Below are positions 50,967 to 59,057 of a stretch of 64,000 bases of DNA, in pieces. The stretch is from NCBI RefSeq assembly GCF_004366075.1, contig NZ_SODU01000001.1, positions 558,001 through 622,000 of the forward strand. Direction: 5' to 3'. Below the pieces are notes generated by a model. The model searched no databases. It saw only the letters and a program-made list of their open reading frames with translations, and was not told the DNA's origin. Made by a program: the position numbers and the translations under genes. This DNA is from Kribbella pratensis. GTDB taxonomy: Bacteria; Actinomycetota; Actinomycetes; Propionibacteriales; Kribbellaceae. Every line of letters starts with the position of its first letter. Positions within the stretch are counted from its first letter, which is position 1.

Positions 50967-53753
50967 ATGGGTGGCGGTGCGAGGCAGGTCGAGGTCAGGC
51001 TCCTCGGTCCGTTCGGAGTCTTCGTGGACGGGACCGAGGCCCGCGTCTCGGCGCCGCGGTTGCGGGATCTGCTCGGGGTGCTCGCGCTGTCGACAGGTGA
51101 ACCAGTGCCGATCGAGGCGATCGGACACCGGGTCTGGAGCGAGCAGCCGCCGGACCGTCTGCGCCCGACCGTACAGACCTGCGTCTCCCGGCTTCGCACC
51201 CTGCTCGGCCCCGAGGTCATCCGCGCGCATCCCGAGGCCTACGCGCTCACGCTCCCCCGCGAGAACATCGACGTACTCCGCTTCACCGACGAACTCGAGC
51301 GCGCACACCGACTCCCCGTGCCGGCCGATGAACGCAAGGCGACCGCGGCGGCGCTCGATCTGTGGACCGGCACGCCGTTCTCCGACCTGACGGCCGACTG
51401 GTTCACCACGGCCGCCCTTCCCGGTCTGGTAGAGCGCTATCTCGCGGCCCGGGAGCGGCGGATCGACCTGGACATCGCCGGCGGGGTCCTCGAGCCGCTG
51501 CTCGTCGAGGTCCACGACCTCACCGCGCAGTACCCGTTCCGCGAACCGTTGTGGGAGCGCCTGATCCGGCTGCTCGACCTCACCGGCCGCCACGCGGAGG
51601 CGCTCGCCTGCTACGACGACGTACGCCGTCTGATCGCCGACGAACTCGGAGTCGATCCGGGTGCCGAGCTCCGCGCTCTGTACGCCGAACTGCTCGCCGC
51701 GGACGCCCAACCCGACTCAACACCGGACTCCGGACCCTCCACCGACCCGCCCGTCGTCGTACCCCGGCAGCTCCCGGCCGAGAACAGCAGGGTCACCGGC
51801 CGCGAGGACGAGCTGAAGGAGCTCAACGAACTGCTGCCTGCGCCCGACGAGAAGGATCCGGCGACCGTGATCGCGGCGATCTGCGGCATCGGCGGCGCGG
51901 GGAAGACGAGTCTTGCCATCAGGTGGGCGCACCGGGTGCGGCACCTGTTCCCTGACGGCGACCTGTACCTCAACCTTCGAGGATTCGGTCCGGGCGACGC
52001 TATGCCGACGACCGCGGCGCTCCGGCTGCTGCTCGGCGGTCTCGGCCTGCGTGCCGAACGGATCCCGAGCGACGAAGCAGCCCAGTCCGCGTTGCTCCGC
52101 AGCACCCTGCACGGCCGGCGCATGCTCCTCCTGCTGGACAACGCGCGCGATGCCGAGCAGATCCGCCCACTGCTGCCCGCCCGAGGCTGCCTGGTGATCG
52201 CCACCAGCCGGGACCGGCTGCGCAGCCTCGTCGTCCGCGATGGCGCCCATCGCATCACACTCGGCGAGCTCCCACCCGTCGAGTCCGAGCGGCTGATCCG
52301 ATCGATCGCGCCCGACACGCAGACGGACCATGTCAGCGAACTCGCCCGGAGCTGCCGGCACCTGCCGCTCGCACTCGCGATCATCGCGGAGCACGCCGCC
52401 GGACGGACGTCGCAACAGGTCGCCGAACTGCTCGCGCAGCTGCACACGGAACAGTCGGTGCTCGACACGTTCGACGGTGGTGACGAGGCAACCGATCTGC
52501 GCGCGATCTTCTCGTGGTCGCACCGGGCGTTGCAGGGCGCCACGGCGCGGTTGTACGAGCACCTCGGTCTGCTCCCCGTCAGCGACTTCGCCGTACCGGC
52601 CGTCGCTGCGTTGCTTGGGGCAACAGTTACGGACACCTGCCGCCTGCTCGCCCGGCTCGCCGACCTGCACCTGGTGGAGGATCTCGGCAACGGTCGCTTC
52701 GAGATGCATGACCTGGTCCGCGCACACGCCGCCGAAATGGGTCGACTGCGTCCGGACCGCGCCGAGGCGCTGGAGCGGCTGTTCAGCTGGTACACGCACA
52801 CCGGCTACAACGCACGGTTGCTGCGCGACGACCGTGGATCCGACCGCAAGCTCCCTCCACCAGCAGCCGGCATCACTCCGCAGCAGTTCCCGGACGCCGC
52901 GGCGGTCGTCCAGTGGTACGACGACGAGCGGCAGACGCTCGCCGCGGTGATCCGGCTCGCCCATGCCACCGGCCACGACCGGCACACCTACGAACTCGTC
53001 GAGTCGTGCGAAGGCGATCTCAGCGGCCGCGACCTGGACCTGCTCACCGAACTCCTCCTGCTCGCCCAGGACAGCTGCACCCGGCTCGACGATCCCTTGC
53101 CCGAGGCCTTCATCAACAACACGCTCGGGCTGCGCTACATGGATCAGCGCGACGACTGCGAACGCGCGATCGTCCACTTCGAACGGTCGGTGGAGATCTT
53201 CCGCGCAGCGGGCCTCGACCTCCAGGCATCCCGGGGCCTGGGCAACCTGTCGGTGTCGCACGACATGCTCGGCCGGACGCACCAGGCGATCGACCTCGCG
53301 CACCAGGCGCTCGCGATCAAGCGGCGGCTCGGAGACGAACGCGGACAGGCGAACACGCTCGGGAACATGGCCGCGATGTACCACGCAGCCGGCCGCCTCG
53401 ACGAAGCGGCCGAGGCCGCCGGGGAGGCGATCCGCTACTACCGCACCATCCAGAGCCACCGAGGCGAGGGCTCCGTCCTCGACACGCTCGCCGGCATCGA
53501 GCGCTCCCGCGGCCGGTACGACGAAGCGCTCAGCTGCCACCTGGAGTCCGTGCGCCTGCACCGCGACCTCGGGTTCCCCTGGGGCGAGGCCGTCGTACTG
53601 ACGAATCTCGGGCACACGTACCACGCGGTCGGCCGGATCGCCGAGGCCAAGGCCGCGTGGCAAGAGGCGCTGATCATCTGCGACCGCATCCACGCCCCAC
53701 GATCCGAGGACCTCGACCGTGAGCAGCTCGTCGCCCTCCTGAGTCAGGACTGA
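50967..53753 (+). CDS. AfsR/SARP-type regulator: BTAD, NB-ARC and TPR domains
   Basis: A 928-residue multidomain regulator. Residues about 8-95 form an OmpR-like winged helix (VEVRLLGPFGVFVDGTE, GHRVWSEQPPDRLRPTVQTCVSRLRTLLG). A bacterial transcriptional activation domain follows at about 100-245 (FREPLWERLIRLLDLTGRHAEALACYDDVRRLIADELGVDPGAEL). The NB-ARC ATPase covers about 275-560, with Walker A GIGGAGKTS near residue 310. TPR repeats fill about 690-925 (ALAIKRRLGDERGQANTLGNMAAMYHAAG). AfsR-like proteins couple ATP binding to activation of secondary-metabolite genes. No biosynthetic cluster is adjacent, so its target is open. Confidence 0.9.
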   Translation: MGGGARQVEVRLLGPFGVFVDGTEARVSAPRLRDLLGVLALSTGEPVPIEAIGHRVWSEQPPDRLRPTVQTCVSRLRTLLGPEVIRAHPEAYALTLPRENIDVLRFTDELERAHRLPVPADERKATAAALDLWTGTPFSDLTADWFTTAALPGLVERYLAARERRIDLDIAGGVLEPLLVEVHDLTAQYPFREPLWERLIRLLDLTGRHAEALACYDDVRRLIADELGVDPGAELRALYAELLAADAQPDSTPDSGPSTDPPVVVPRQLPAENSRVTGREDELKELNELLPAPDEKDPATVIAAICGIGGAGKTSLAIRWAHRVRHLFPDGDLYLNLRGFGPGDAMPTTAALRLLLGGLGLRAERIPSDEAAQSALLRSTLHGRRMLLLLDNARDAEQIRPLLPARGCLVIATSRDRLRSLVVRDGAHRITLGELPPVESERLIRSIAPDTQTDHVSELARSCRHLPLALAIIAEHAAGRTSQQVAELLAQLHTEQSVLDTFDGGDEATDLRAIFSWSHRALQGATARLYEHLGLLPVSDFAVPAVAALLGATVTDTCRLLARLADLHLVEDLGNGRFEMHDLVRAHAAEMGRLRPDRAEALERLFSWYTHTGYNARLLRDDRGSDRKLPPPAAGITPQQFPDAAAVVQWYDDERQTLAAVIRLAHATGHDRHTYELVESCEGDLSGRDLDLLTELLLLAQDSCTRLDDPLPEAFINNTLGLRYMDQRDDCERAIVHFERSVEIFRAAGLDLQASRGLGNLSVSHDMLGRTHQAIDLAHQALAIKRRLGDERGQANTLGNMAAMYHAAGRLDEAAEAAGEAIRYYRTIQSHRGEGSVLDTLAGIERSRGRYDEALSCHLESVRLHRDLGFPWGEAVVLTNLGHTYHAVGRIAEAKAAWQEALIICDRIHAPRSEDLDREQLVALLSQD

Positions 53754-53865
53754 CGGGCGCGCACAGCGATTCGATCGCACGCTTCCTCTTCGGGTGATGG
53801 ACCGACGCACGGCTCCTCGCGAGTCGGAGTGCGCTGGCCGGGCGGGGGCGATCTAAACTTCCGCG

Positions 53866-54519
53866 GTGACTGATCTCGACCTGTTCGGCGACCTCGACAC
53901 CGGGGCGCTTCCGGAGCGGCAGCAACGGATTCTGGTGGTGATCCGGGACTGGGTGACGCGGCACGGGTATGCGCCGAGCAGCCGGCAGATCGGCGACGCG
54001 GTCGGGTTGCGTTCCTCGTCGTCGGTGTCCAAGCACCTGGCCAGCCTCGAGGAGAAGGGGTTCCTCCGCCGGAGCCCGTCGGTCTCGCGGCCGATCGACG
54101 TCCGGATGTTCCTCCAGGAGCCGGCTGCCGGGGCGACGAGCGACGACAACGTGCCGGTGCCGGTGGTCGGCGACATCGCGGCCGGTACGCCGATCTCCGC
54201 GATCGAGCACGTGGACGACGTACTCCAACTCCCCCGCGGACTGACCGGCCGCGGCACCGTGTTCGGCCTGCGCGTCCGCGGCGAGTCGATGATCGACGCC
54301 GCGATCTGCGACGGCGACATCGTCGTCGTCCGCCAGCAGTCCGAAGCCCACTCCGGCCAGATCGTCGCCGCGATGCTCGACGACGAGGCAACGGTCAAGG
54401 TCTACCGCCGCCGCAACAACCACGTCTACCTGGAACCCCGCAACCCCGCCTACGAAGTCATCGACGGCGACAACGCCACCATCCTCGGCGTAGTCGTCTC
54501 GGTCCTCCGCAGCGTCTAA
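53866..54519 (+). CDS. LexA-type repressor (S24 family)
   Basis: A 217-residue two-domain SOS-type repressor. The winged helix covers about 17-75 (LPERQQRILVVIRDWVTRHGYAPSSRQIGDAVGLRSSSSVSKHLASLEEKGFL). The S24 self-cleavage domain has the Ala106-Gly107 scissile bond in GDIAAGTP, Ser141 in RGESMIDA, and Lys178 in ATVKVYRR. All catalytic parts are present. The start is GTG 53866. I see no SOS box upstream, and the sequence around SSSSVSKHL differs from the standard actinobacterial LexA, so it may be a second LexA paralogue. The 3' end overlaps the convergent acyltransferase gene by 4 bp. Confidence 0.88.
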   Translation: MTDLDLFGDLDTGALPERQQRILVVIRDWVTRHGYAPSSRQIGDAVGLRSSSSVSKHLASLEEKGFLRRSPSVSRPIDVRMFLQEPAAGATSDDNVPVPVVGDIAAGTPISAIEHVDDVLQLPRGLTGRGTVFGLRVRGESMIDAAICDGDIVVVRQQSEAHSGQIVAAMLDDEATVKVYRRRNNHVYLEPRNPAYEVIDGDNATILGVVVSVLRSV

Positions 54520-55643
54520 CGCTTCACGCCGAACAACTGGTTGATCACGGGGGTGGATGACAGAAGCCAGGCTAGGAGGGCGGAGATGGCGAAGGTCGTG
54601 GGTAGGAGTACGGCGTACTTGAGCCAGAGGTTGGTGTGCCAGGTGACGATGAAGTAGGCGATTGCGAGGATCACCGGCTGGTGGATGATGAAGTAGGGCA
54701 TGGCGGCTCGGGCCAGGCGCGGGGGTAGCGGCCGTTGGAGGGCGGGGGCGCGGAGGCCGAGACCTAGGACGGCGACCAGCCATCCCCAGACGGCGAGGGT
54801 GATGAGCGACGAGTACCAGGCGTACGGCCAGGAGTAGCCCGGGTTCGGCCACCAGCCGTCGAGGAAGTCGATGATGCCGGTGACGACACCGAGCACGAAC
54901 GCACCGATGCCGAGAATCAGCCCTGGTACGGCGTCCCGTCGTACTGCGGCCAGGAGTCTCTCGTCCGACATCACCAGATACCCGACGACGAAGAAGTCGA
55001 AGAAGAACACGAACTCGCCCCACCCATGCTCCGGACCGGGCGCAGCGAGCAGCACCAGGTGAATCGGCACGAGTGGTACGGCGAGGAGCAGGACCGACCC
55101 GCGCCGCTGACACCGTCGCGCAATCCAGTCGGTCTTACCGCGCAGCAACAGGAACACCGGCAGTCCGAGTACGGCGAACTGGATCAGATAGATCAGGAAC
55201 CACAGGTGGTAGGTGTCGCGTAACCACAGCGGCGCATCGCCGGCCAGATCGCTGAAGAACGTCCCCGCATCGCCGAGGAACGAGGACGTCGACCGGCCCT
55301 TGTGATGCTCCTCGATGAAGTACTGCAGCGGTGAGAGCAGCACGTACGAGACGACGAACGGGACGAGCAACCGCAAAGAGCGCTCTCGGAGGAACTCGAG
55401 CGCGCTCCGCCACCGCAGCGCCAGCCACGCGGCGGAGCCGGAGATCATGAAGAAGAACGCCAGCCCCCACAACCCCAGGAACGCGATCGCGACCGAGATC
55501 CCCTCGCTCGTCTGCGCGTTCTTCACATGCCAGTCGCCGTCGTCGAACGGCCGCAGGGTGTGGAACACGAAAACCCCGAACACCGCGATCACACGCAACC
55601 AGTCGAGAAACCACAACCGTTCGCCCCGCCCCTCCGCACCCAT
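54516..55643 (-). CDS. Acyltransferase family 3 membrane protein
   Basis: A 375-residue integral membrane protein with about ten helices and the acyltransferase-3 pattern. It begins RLWFLDWLRVIAVFGVFVFHTLRPF with the catalytic-type His in FVFHTLRP. SLRLLVPFVVSYVLLSPLQYFIEEHHKG follows, and MPYFIIHQPVILAIAYF comes near the end. Family members O-acylate sugars or lipids at the cell surface, or act as succinyl/acetyl transferases. The substrate is unknown. ATG 55643 has no obvious operon partner. Confidence 0.83.
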   Translation of the reverse strand: MGAEGRGERLWFLDWLRVIAVFGVFVFHTLRPFDDGDWHVKNAQTSEGISVAIAFLGLWGLAFFFMISGSAAWLALRWRSALEFLRERSLRLLVPFVVSYVLLSPLQYFIEEHHKGRSTSSFLGDAGTFFSDLAGDAPLWLRDTYHLWFLIYLIQFAVLGLPVFLLLRGKTDWIARRCQRRGSVLLLAVPLVPIHLVLLAAPGPEHGWGEFVFFFDFFVVGYLVMSDERLLAAVRRDAVPGLILGIGAFVLGVVTGIIDFLDGWWPNPGYSWPYAWYSSLITLAVWGWLVAVLGLGLRAPALQRPLPPRLARAAMPYFIIHQPVILAIAYFIVTWHTNLWLKYAVLLPTTFAISALLAWLLSSTPVINQLFGVKR

Positions 55644-55660
55644 GGAGCAAGGATGGTGGC

Positions 55661-56851
55661 TCAGCGGGCCAGGCGCTCCTTGAGCAACCCGAGCTGTGCC
55701 GGATTGGCGGTCAACTCGGCGGCACGCTCGTCGGCGTCATGGGCCTCGGCAGTGCGGCCGAGGTCGCGGAGGAGCTGTGCGCGAGTTGCGTGGAACAGGG
55801 AGTACTGCTGGAGGCCGGCGGTCATTCCGTCGAGCTCTGCGAGGGCGGCTGCAGGTCCGCGAACGTAGGACAGCGCGATGGCTCGATGCAGACCGGCGAC
55901 GGGTGTCGGCTGCAGCGTCAGGAGCATGTCGTAGAGGACGAGGATCTGCGGCCAGTCCGTCTCGGCCCAGGTGGGTGCCTCGCTGTGACAGGCGGCGATC
56001 GCGGCCTGCAGCTGGTACGGGCCGGGTGCGCGGTGCCTGCGGGCGGTGCGCATGAGGAGAGCGGTTGCGTCGGCGATCGCCGCGTGGTCCCACGACGTAC
56101 GGTCCTGGTCCTCGAGGAGGATGAGGTCGCCGGCCGGCGTGAAGCGGGCCGCCGTACGGGCTCGATGCAGTCTGATCAGGGCGAGCAGGCCGGCTACCTC
56201 GGGTTCGTTCGGCAGGAGGCCGTGGAGCAGCGCGGTCAGCCATTCGGCGTCGTCGACGAGATCGCGCGAGTGAGAGCGTTCCGCCGTACTCGACAGGTAG
56301 CCCTCGTTGAAGAGCAGGTAGATGACCGTCAGTACTTCGTTGAGACGGTCGGGGAGCTCGTCGTCGCGCGGGATCCGGTACGGGATGCCGGCGTCGGTGA
56401 TCTTGCGCTTCGCCCGCGTGATCCGCTGCGCGACGGCGGACTCGGATGCCAGGAACGCGGCCGCGATCTGGGCGGTCGTCAGACCACACACCACCCGGAG
56501 CGTCAGCGCCACCTGAGCCTCGCGTGCCAACGCCGGGTGGCAGCAGGTGAAGATCAAGCGCAGCCGGTCATCCGCCGGCGGCTGCTCCAACGGTTGCAGG
56601 AGCGCGAGTTTCGCGCGGTAGTTCTGCTGCCGACGCAGTACGTCGAGACCGCGGCGCTTCGCGACCGTGAACAGCCACGCGTCCGGTCGCTCCGGAATAC
56701 CTTCGACCGGCCAGCGCTTCAGCGCGATCTCGACGGCGTCCTGGACCAGGTCCTCGGCGGCGGAGAAGTCCCCGAGCAGCGACACCAACGCCCCGGCCAA
56801 CCGCCCCGCGTGGTCACGCACCACGCGGGCCAATTCGTCTTCGGTACTCAC
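55661..56851 (-). CDS. ECF42-type RNA polymerase sigma factor
   Basis: A 396-residue sigma factor with region 2 (LGDFSAAEDLVQDAVEIALKRWP), region 4 (CGLTTAQIAAAFLASESAVAQRITRAKRKI) and a long C-terminal TPR-like domain (about 180-390). LLFNEGYLSSTAERSHSRDLVDDAEWL and LTLQPTPVAGLHRAIALSYVRGPAAALAELD mark that extension, which defines group ECF42. ECF42 genes pair with a DGPF protein gene, as here. The C-terminal domain is thought to control activity in place of an anti-sigma factor. The start is GTG 56851, overlapping the DGPF stop codon. Confidence 0.88.
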   Translation of the reverse strand: MSTEDELARVVRDHAGRLAGALVSLLGDFSAAEDLVQDAVEIALKRWPVEGIPERPDAWLFTVAKRRGLDVLRRQQNYRAKLALLQPLEQPPADDRLRLIFTCCHPALAREAQVALTLRVVCGLTTAQIAAAFLASESAVAQRITRAKRKITDAGIPYRIPRDDELPDRLNEVLTVIYLLFNEGYLSSTAERSHSRDLVDDAEWLTALLHGLLPNEPEVAGLLALIRLHRARTAARFTPAGDLILLEDQDRTSWDHAAIADATALLMRTARRHRAPGPYQLQAAIAACHSEAPTWAETDWPQILVLYDMLLTLQPTPVAGLHRAIALSYVRGPAAALAELDGMTAGLQQYSLFHATRAQLLRDLGRTAEAHDADERAAELTANPAQLGLLKERLAR

Positions 56852-57192
56852 ATCTCGGCGACCGGCCGGATCTCGATCACCGGGCAGGCCGGCCAGGTCT
56901 TCACCATCCGCAGCGCCTCGTCGAGATCCTCGACGTCGATCTCGGTGAACCCGGACACGACCTCCTTGCCCTCGATGAACGGCCCGTCGGTGGTCAGCTG
57001 CCCGCTGTCCAGCCGGACCGTCGTCGCGGTCTCCCGGCCTTGCAGCTTGCTCCCCCGGTTGGTGATCTTGTCCGCGTGGTCGTCGAACCACTGGTACACC
57101 CGCCGGTACGCCTCCTCCTTCTCGGCCGGCGCCAGGGCCGCGAACTCGGTCGCGAACTCTTCGGTCTCGATGAACATCAGCACGTACTTCAC
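56848..57192 (-). CDS. YCII/DGPF domain protein
   Basis: A 114-residue dimeric alpha+beta barrel. [17 protein letters not shown] opens it, and [17 protein letters not shown] holds the DGPF signature. It ends with [27 protein letters not shown] proteins are the partners of ECF42 sigma factors and may be their targets or modulators; the enzymatic role is unknown. The start is GTG 57192 with a strong AGGAGGT upstream. It is translationally coupled to the sigma gene that follows. Confidence 0.88.
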   Translation of the reverse strand: MKYVLMFIETEEFATEFAALAPAEKEEAYRRVYQWFDDHADKITNRGSKLQGRETATTVRLDSGQLTTDGPFIEGKEVVSGFTEIDVEDLDEALRMVKTWPACPVIEIRPVAEM

Positions 57193-57226
57193 CCGTATAC
57201 CTCCTTGAGGACAGTCTCGCTCAGGA

Positions 57227-57254
57227 GACGATCGGCCGGGGCCGCGATCCGACA
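57227..57254 (-). promoter_or_regulatory. ECF42-like promoter upstream of the DGPF gene
   Basis: Read leftward, TGTCGG (57249-57254) and CGTC (57227-57230) are separated by 18 nt; a CGATC lies nearer. This is close to the described ECF42 pattern (TGTCGA at -35, CGA/TC at -10), so the operon is probably autoregulated. Confidence 0.5.
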
Positions 57255-57272
57255 ATCTGCGATGGTGGGTGC

Positions 57273-57896
57273 ATGAGACGTCCGTTGTTCGCCCGGATCT
57301 ACACGCGGGTTCGGCCCGCCATGGACGAGCAGGGCGCGGCCGATCATCGGCGCCGGCTGCTCGCCGGAGCGCAAGGCCGGGTGGTCGAGGTGGGTGCGGG
57401 TGACGGCGGCAACTTCGCCCACTACCCCGCCGATGTGGTCAGCGTCCTCGCCGTCGAGCCTGAGCCCTATCTCCGAGCCCAGGCCACGCGTCAGGCCGCG
57501 ACGGCACCTGTTCCGGTCGAGGTCGTCGACGGTATTGCGGACCACGTGCCCGCTGCAGACGCATCGGCAGATGTCGTCGTCATGTCGCTCGTTCTCTGCT
57601 CGGTCCCGGATCAGCAGACCGCACTCGCCGAAGCACGGCGGGTCCTGCGGCCGGGCGGCGAACTCAGGTTCTACGAGCATGTGGCCGCGGACGGCGGGCG
57701 ACTGGAGACGGTTCAGCGGGTCGCGGACGCGACTCTGTGGCCGCTGTTCGTGGGTGGTTGTCACGTGCACCGGGACACCGCGGAGGCGATCACCGCGGCC
57801 GGCTTCGTGATCGAGGAAGTCGACCAGTTCGCGTTCCCACCCGGCCAGGTAACCCCGGCCAGCCCACACATCCTCGGCACCGCCCGCCGGCCCTGA
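57273..57896 (+). CDS. Methyltransferase type 11 (SAM-dependent)
   Basis: A 207-residue class I methyltransferase. It has [37 protein letters not shown] (motif I and the second-strand Glu), [37 protein letters not shown], and [14 protein letters not shown]. It resembles UbiE/MenG-like and thiol or arsenite methyltransferase-like proteins (methyltransferase-11). The substrate is unknown. ATG 57273 is divergent from the DGPF/ECF42 operon, and the ECF-type promoter lies between them. Confidence 0.85.
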   Translation: MRRPLFARIYTRVRPAMDEQGAADHRRRLLAGAQGRVVEVGAGDGGNFAHYPADVVSVLAVEPEPYLRAQATRQAATAPVPVEVVDGIADHVPAADASADVVVMSLVLCSVPDQQTALAEARRVLRPGGELRFYEHVAADGGRLETVQRVADATLWPLFVGGCHVHRDTAEAITAAGFVIEEVDQFAFPPGQVTPASPHILGTARRP

Positions 57897-57908
57897 AGAC
57901 ACCTGAAG

Positions 57909-58361
57909 TCAGTGGTGGTTGGGGCCGTCGTCCGAGGACTTTCCGGAGCCGTGCTTACCGGACGTCGACCCGCTGGTAGTGCTGGACTTGCCCGACCCGG
58001 TGCGGTCGCCGCCCTTGTCGTCACCGGGCTCCGTGGTGGCGGTTGGGCTCGGCGTGCGGGTGCGGTCGCCGCCGTGGTCGTCGGGGGTCGGGGTGACCTG
58101 CTCGCTCTGCGGCGTGATCGTCTCCGGCGGTGGGAACCACAGCGGCGCCGGAGACCGGCCCGGTGTCCCAGGGTCGAACGCGGACCACACCGCCGTACCA
58201 CCGGCCACCAGGCCTCCCGCCGCAACCACTCCGAGCAGTCCGGTGCCCGCCCACGCGAGGTAGCGCCGGGTACGACGGGGCGCCGTCGCCTCGGACTGAC
58301 CGGCGTGCAGGACCACAGGCCGTCGGCGTACGTCGTCGGCGTCTTCCGGGTGGCCGTTCAT
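57909..58361 (-). CDS. Small single-pass membrane protein with Ser/Gly/Lys-rich tail
   Basis: A 150-residue protein I do not recognise. A basic cytoplasmic N-terminus (about 1-32, with APRRTRRYLAW) leads into one membrane helix at about 33-53 (AGTGLLGVVAAGGLVAGGTAVW). The outer part is low-complexity and disordered: a Pro/Thr linker, then DDHGGDRT and DDKGGDRT repeats, and a GSGKSSTTSGSTSGKHGSGKS tail. The ATG is at 58361. CTAGTACCAAGGT lies 39 nt upstream in the same orientation as the copy 41 nt upstream of the ABC exporter gene, so it is probably co-regulated with the RS-peptide operon. Its Ser/Thr-rich tail could be a kinase substrate, but this is a guess. Confidence 0.6.
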   Translation of the reverse strand: MNGHPEDADDVRRRPVVLHAGQSEATAPRRTRRYLAWAGTGLLGVVAAGGLVAGGTAVWSAFDPGTPGRSPAPLWFPPPETITPQSEQVTPTPDDHGGDRTRTPSPTATTEPGDDKGGDRTGSGKSSTTSGSTSGKHGSGKSSDDGPNHH

Positions 58362-58400
58362 GACTCGATCGTGTCGCAACCGGCGTCCCGGCACCATCGG

Positions 58401-58417
58401 ACCTTGGTACTAGTACC
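58401..58417 (-). promoter_or_regulatory. Shared operator (copy 1) upstream of the small membrane protein
   Basis: Read leftward, CTAGTACCAAGGT ends 39 nt before the ATG at 58361. It overlaps the palindrome GGTACTAGTACC (58406-58417) and the last codon region of the response regulator gene. The identical 13-mer precedes the ABC exporter. Confidence 0.65.
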
Positions 58418-59043
58418 TAGTCGTCGTCGCGGCGTTGACGCTGGGCCCACAGGGCAGCCTGCGTGCGGTCCGTGACGCCCAGGCGCTGGTACACGTTCGT
58501 GAGGTGCGCCTTGACGGTCCGCTCGCTGATCCCCAGCCGACGGGCGATCGTCTTGTTCGGCAGGCCCGCGCCGACCATGGCGAGCACTTCCTGTTCCCGG
58601 TCGGTCAGCTTCGTCTCAGGCCCGGGCGAGCGCCGGTTCGTCAGCAGCACCCGGGCCGCCTTCGGATCCAGCGGCGAGCCACCGGACACGATCTCCCGGA
58701 TCCCGGCCAGGATCACTTCGGGTTCGCTGTGCTTCAGCAGGTACCCCTCGGCCCCGGCCTGCAGCGCGTCCAGGATCCGCGTCTGATCGCTGAACGACGT
58801 CAACACCAGCACATGCACCTCAGGAGCCGCCGCGACGATCCGCTCGGTCGCCGCGATCCCGTCGGTCCCCGGCATCGACAGATCCATCAGTACGACGTCC
58901 GGCCGCAACTCGGCCGCCATCGTCGCCGCCTCGGCACCGTCCCCGGCGGCCCCGACCAGCTCGATGTCGTCCGCCGTACCCAGCAACTGGGACAAGCCGG
59001 TCCGGACGATCGCATGGTCGTCGGCAATCAACACCCGGATCAT
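58417..59043 (-). CDS. NarL/LuxR-family response regulator
   Basis: A 208-residue response regulator. The receiver domain has acidic DDH near residues 8-10, phospho-acceptor Asp54 in VVLMDLSMPG, VLTSFSD, and YLLKHSEPE. The LuxR helix-turn-helix covers about 140-200 (LTDREQEVLAMVGAGLPNKTIARRLGISERTVKAHLTNVYQRLGVTDRTQA). I chose ATG 59043, with GGGGGAG six bases upstream, over GTG 59061. Its gene follows the histidine kinase directly. It probably binds CTAGTACCAAGGT sites at both ends of this two-gene unit. Confidence 0.93.
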   Translation of the reverse strand: MIRVLIADDHAIVRTGLSQLLGTADDIELVGAAGDGAEAATMAAELRPDVVLMDLSMPGTDGIAATERIVAAAPEVHVLVLTSFSDQTRILDALQAGAEGYLLKHSEPEVILAGIREIVSGGSPLDPKAARVLLTNRRSPGPETKLTDREQEVLAMVGAGLPNKTIARRLGISERTVKAHLTNVYQRLGVTDRTQAALWAQRQRRDDD

Positions 59044-59057
59044 CCGCTCTCCCCCTG

